From: Treponema sp.
Lineage (GTDB): Bacteria > Spirochaetota > Spirochaetia > Treponematales > Treponemataceae
Direction of reading: 5' to 3'
DNA: 25,398 nucleotides
NCBI GenBank assembly: GCA_004554075.1
Contig: SFOB01000061.1
Span: forward strand, 1 to 25,398
Position numbers and translations under genes: made by a program. Positions 25,315-25,398 of the stretch are shown one piece after another (the stretch's first letter is position 1; each line of letters begins with the position of its first letter). The notes under the pieces are model-generated. The model was not told the origin of the DNA. It did no database searches and saw only the letters and a list, made by a program, of their open reading frames with translations.

Positions 25315-25398
25315 TCAAAAGTTGTGGATTGGCTAAAATAGCCTAAGATAGAAAAAGAGGTTTGAATCGGATAAAATGTTTTTACCGCAAAACAACAA

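Noticed and set aside
25315..25398. Terminator or new gene after the STAND gene
   Set aside because: Only a 5-bp GGCTA/TAGCC hairpin near 25331-25345 without a T-run is seen, and no start codon with an SD. Whether the operon continues cannot be judged from 84 bases.

Overview
The window looks like chromosomal DNA from a host-associated spirochaete, most probably a gut, rumen or oral Treponema or a close relative. This is an inference from moderate-to-low GC, the gene mix (sugar ABC transporter, a two-cNMP-domain regulator, a hydrogenase-like protein fused to a chemoreceptor signalling domain, a large intracellular GH13 protein) and general resemblance. No taxonomic marker such as 16S is present.

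Left part (1-12.8 kb), housekeeping and metabolism. An ABC sugar importer comes first: the end of a solute-binding protein, then an intergenic terminator hairpin, then two overlapping permease genes. A PHP-family phosphoesterase gene runs convergently and overlaps the second permease. Next are a double cyclic-nucleotide-domain regulator with a winged-helix end, a tRNA-Thr(CGT) with unusual features, and a threonine-synthase-like protein that lacks the PLP lysine. A YczE-like membrane protein and the ferredoxin/[FeFe]-hydrogenase-like/chemoreceptor fusion follow. A 1231-residue alpha-amylase-family protein with a histone-H1-like Lys/Ala tail converges on the fusion gene.

Middle (12.83-13.11 kb). 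A GC-rich block of small hairpins, probably a dispersed intergenic repeat, sits beside an AT-rich promoter region for the genes to the right.

Right part (13.1-25.3 kb), a defence operon that is clearly more AT-rich than the left part, most strongly in its last gene. It holds hsdR (EcoEI-like), an AAA ATPase with a DUF4143-type C-terminus, hsdM, hsdS, and a 1502-residue protein. That last protein has an N-terminal Mrr-like nuclease motif, a central STAND-type NTPase and about 1100 residues of predicted helical sensor, the architecture of Avs (antiviral STAND) proteins. The last four genes are packed with 12, 2 and 0 nt between stop and start, and Shine-Dalgarno (SD) sequences lie inside or across the preceding gene ends. 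The Avs-like gene therefore appears to be expressed as part of the type I restriction-modification unit. A set of palindromes that could pair in alternative ways overlaps a candidate internal promoter between hsdR and the ATPase gene.

The strongest candidate for an undescribed system is this five-gene unit, which carries three separate predicted PD-(D/E)xK nuclease sites. HsdRMS would restrict DNA directly. The STAND nuclease could sense a phage protein, or guard the restriction enzyme in a way loosely comparable to PrrC with EcoprrI. That functional model is inference; the gene order, spacing and motifs are read from the sequence.
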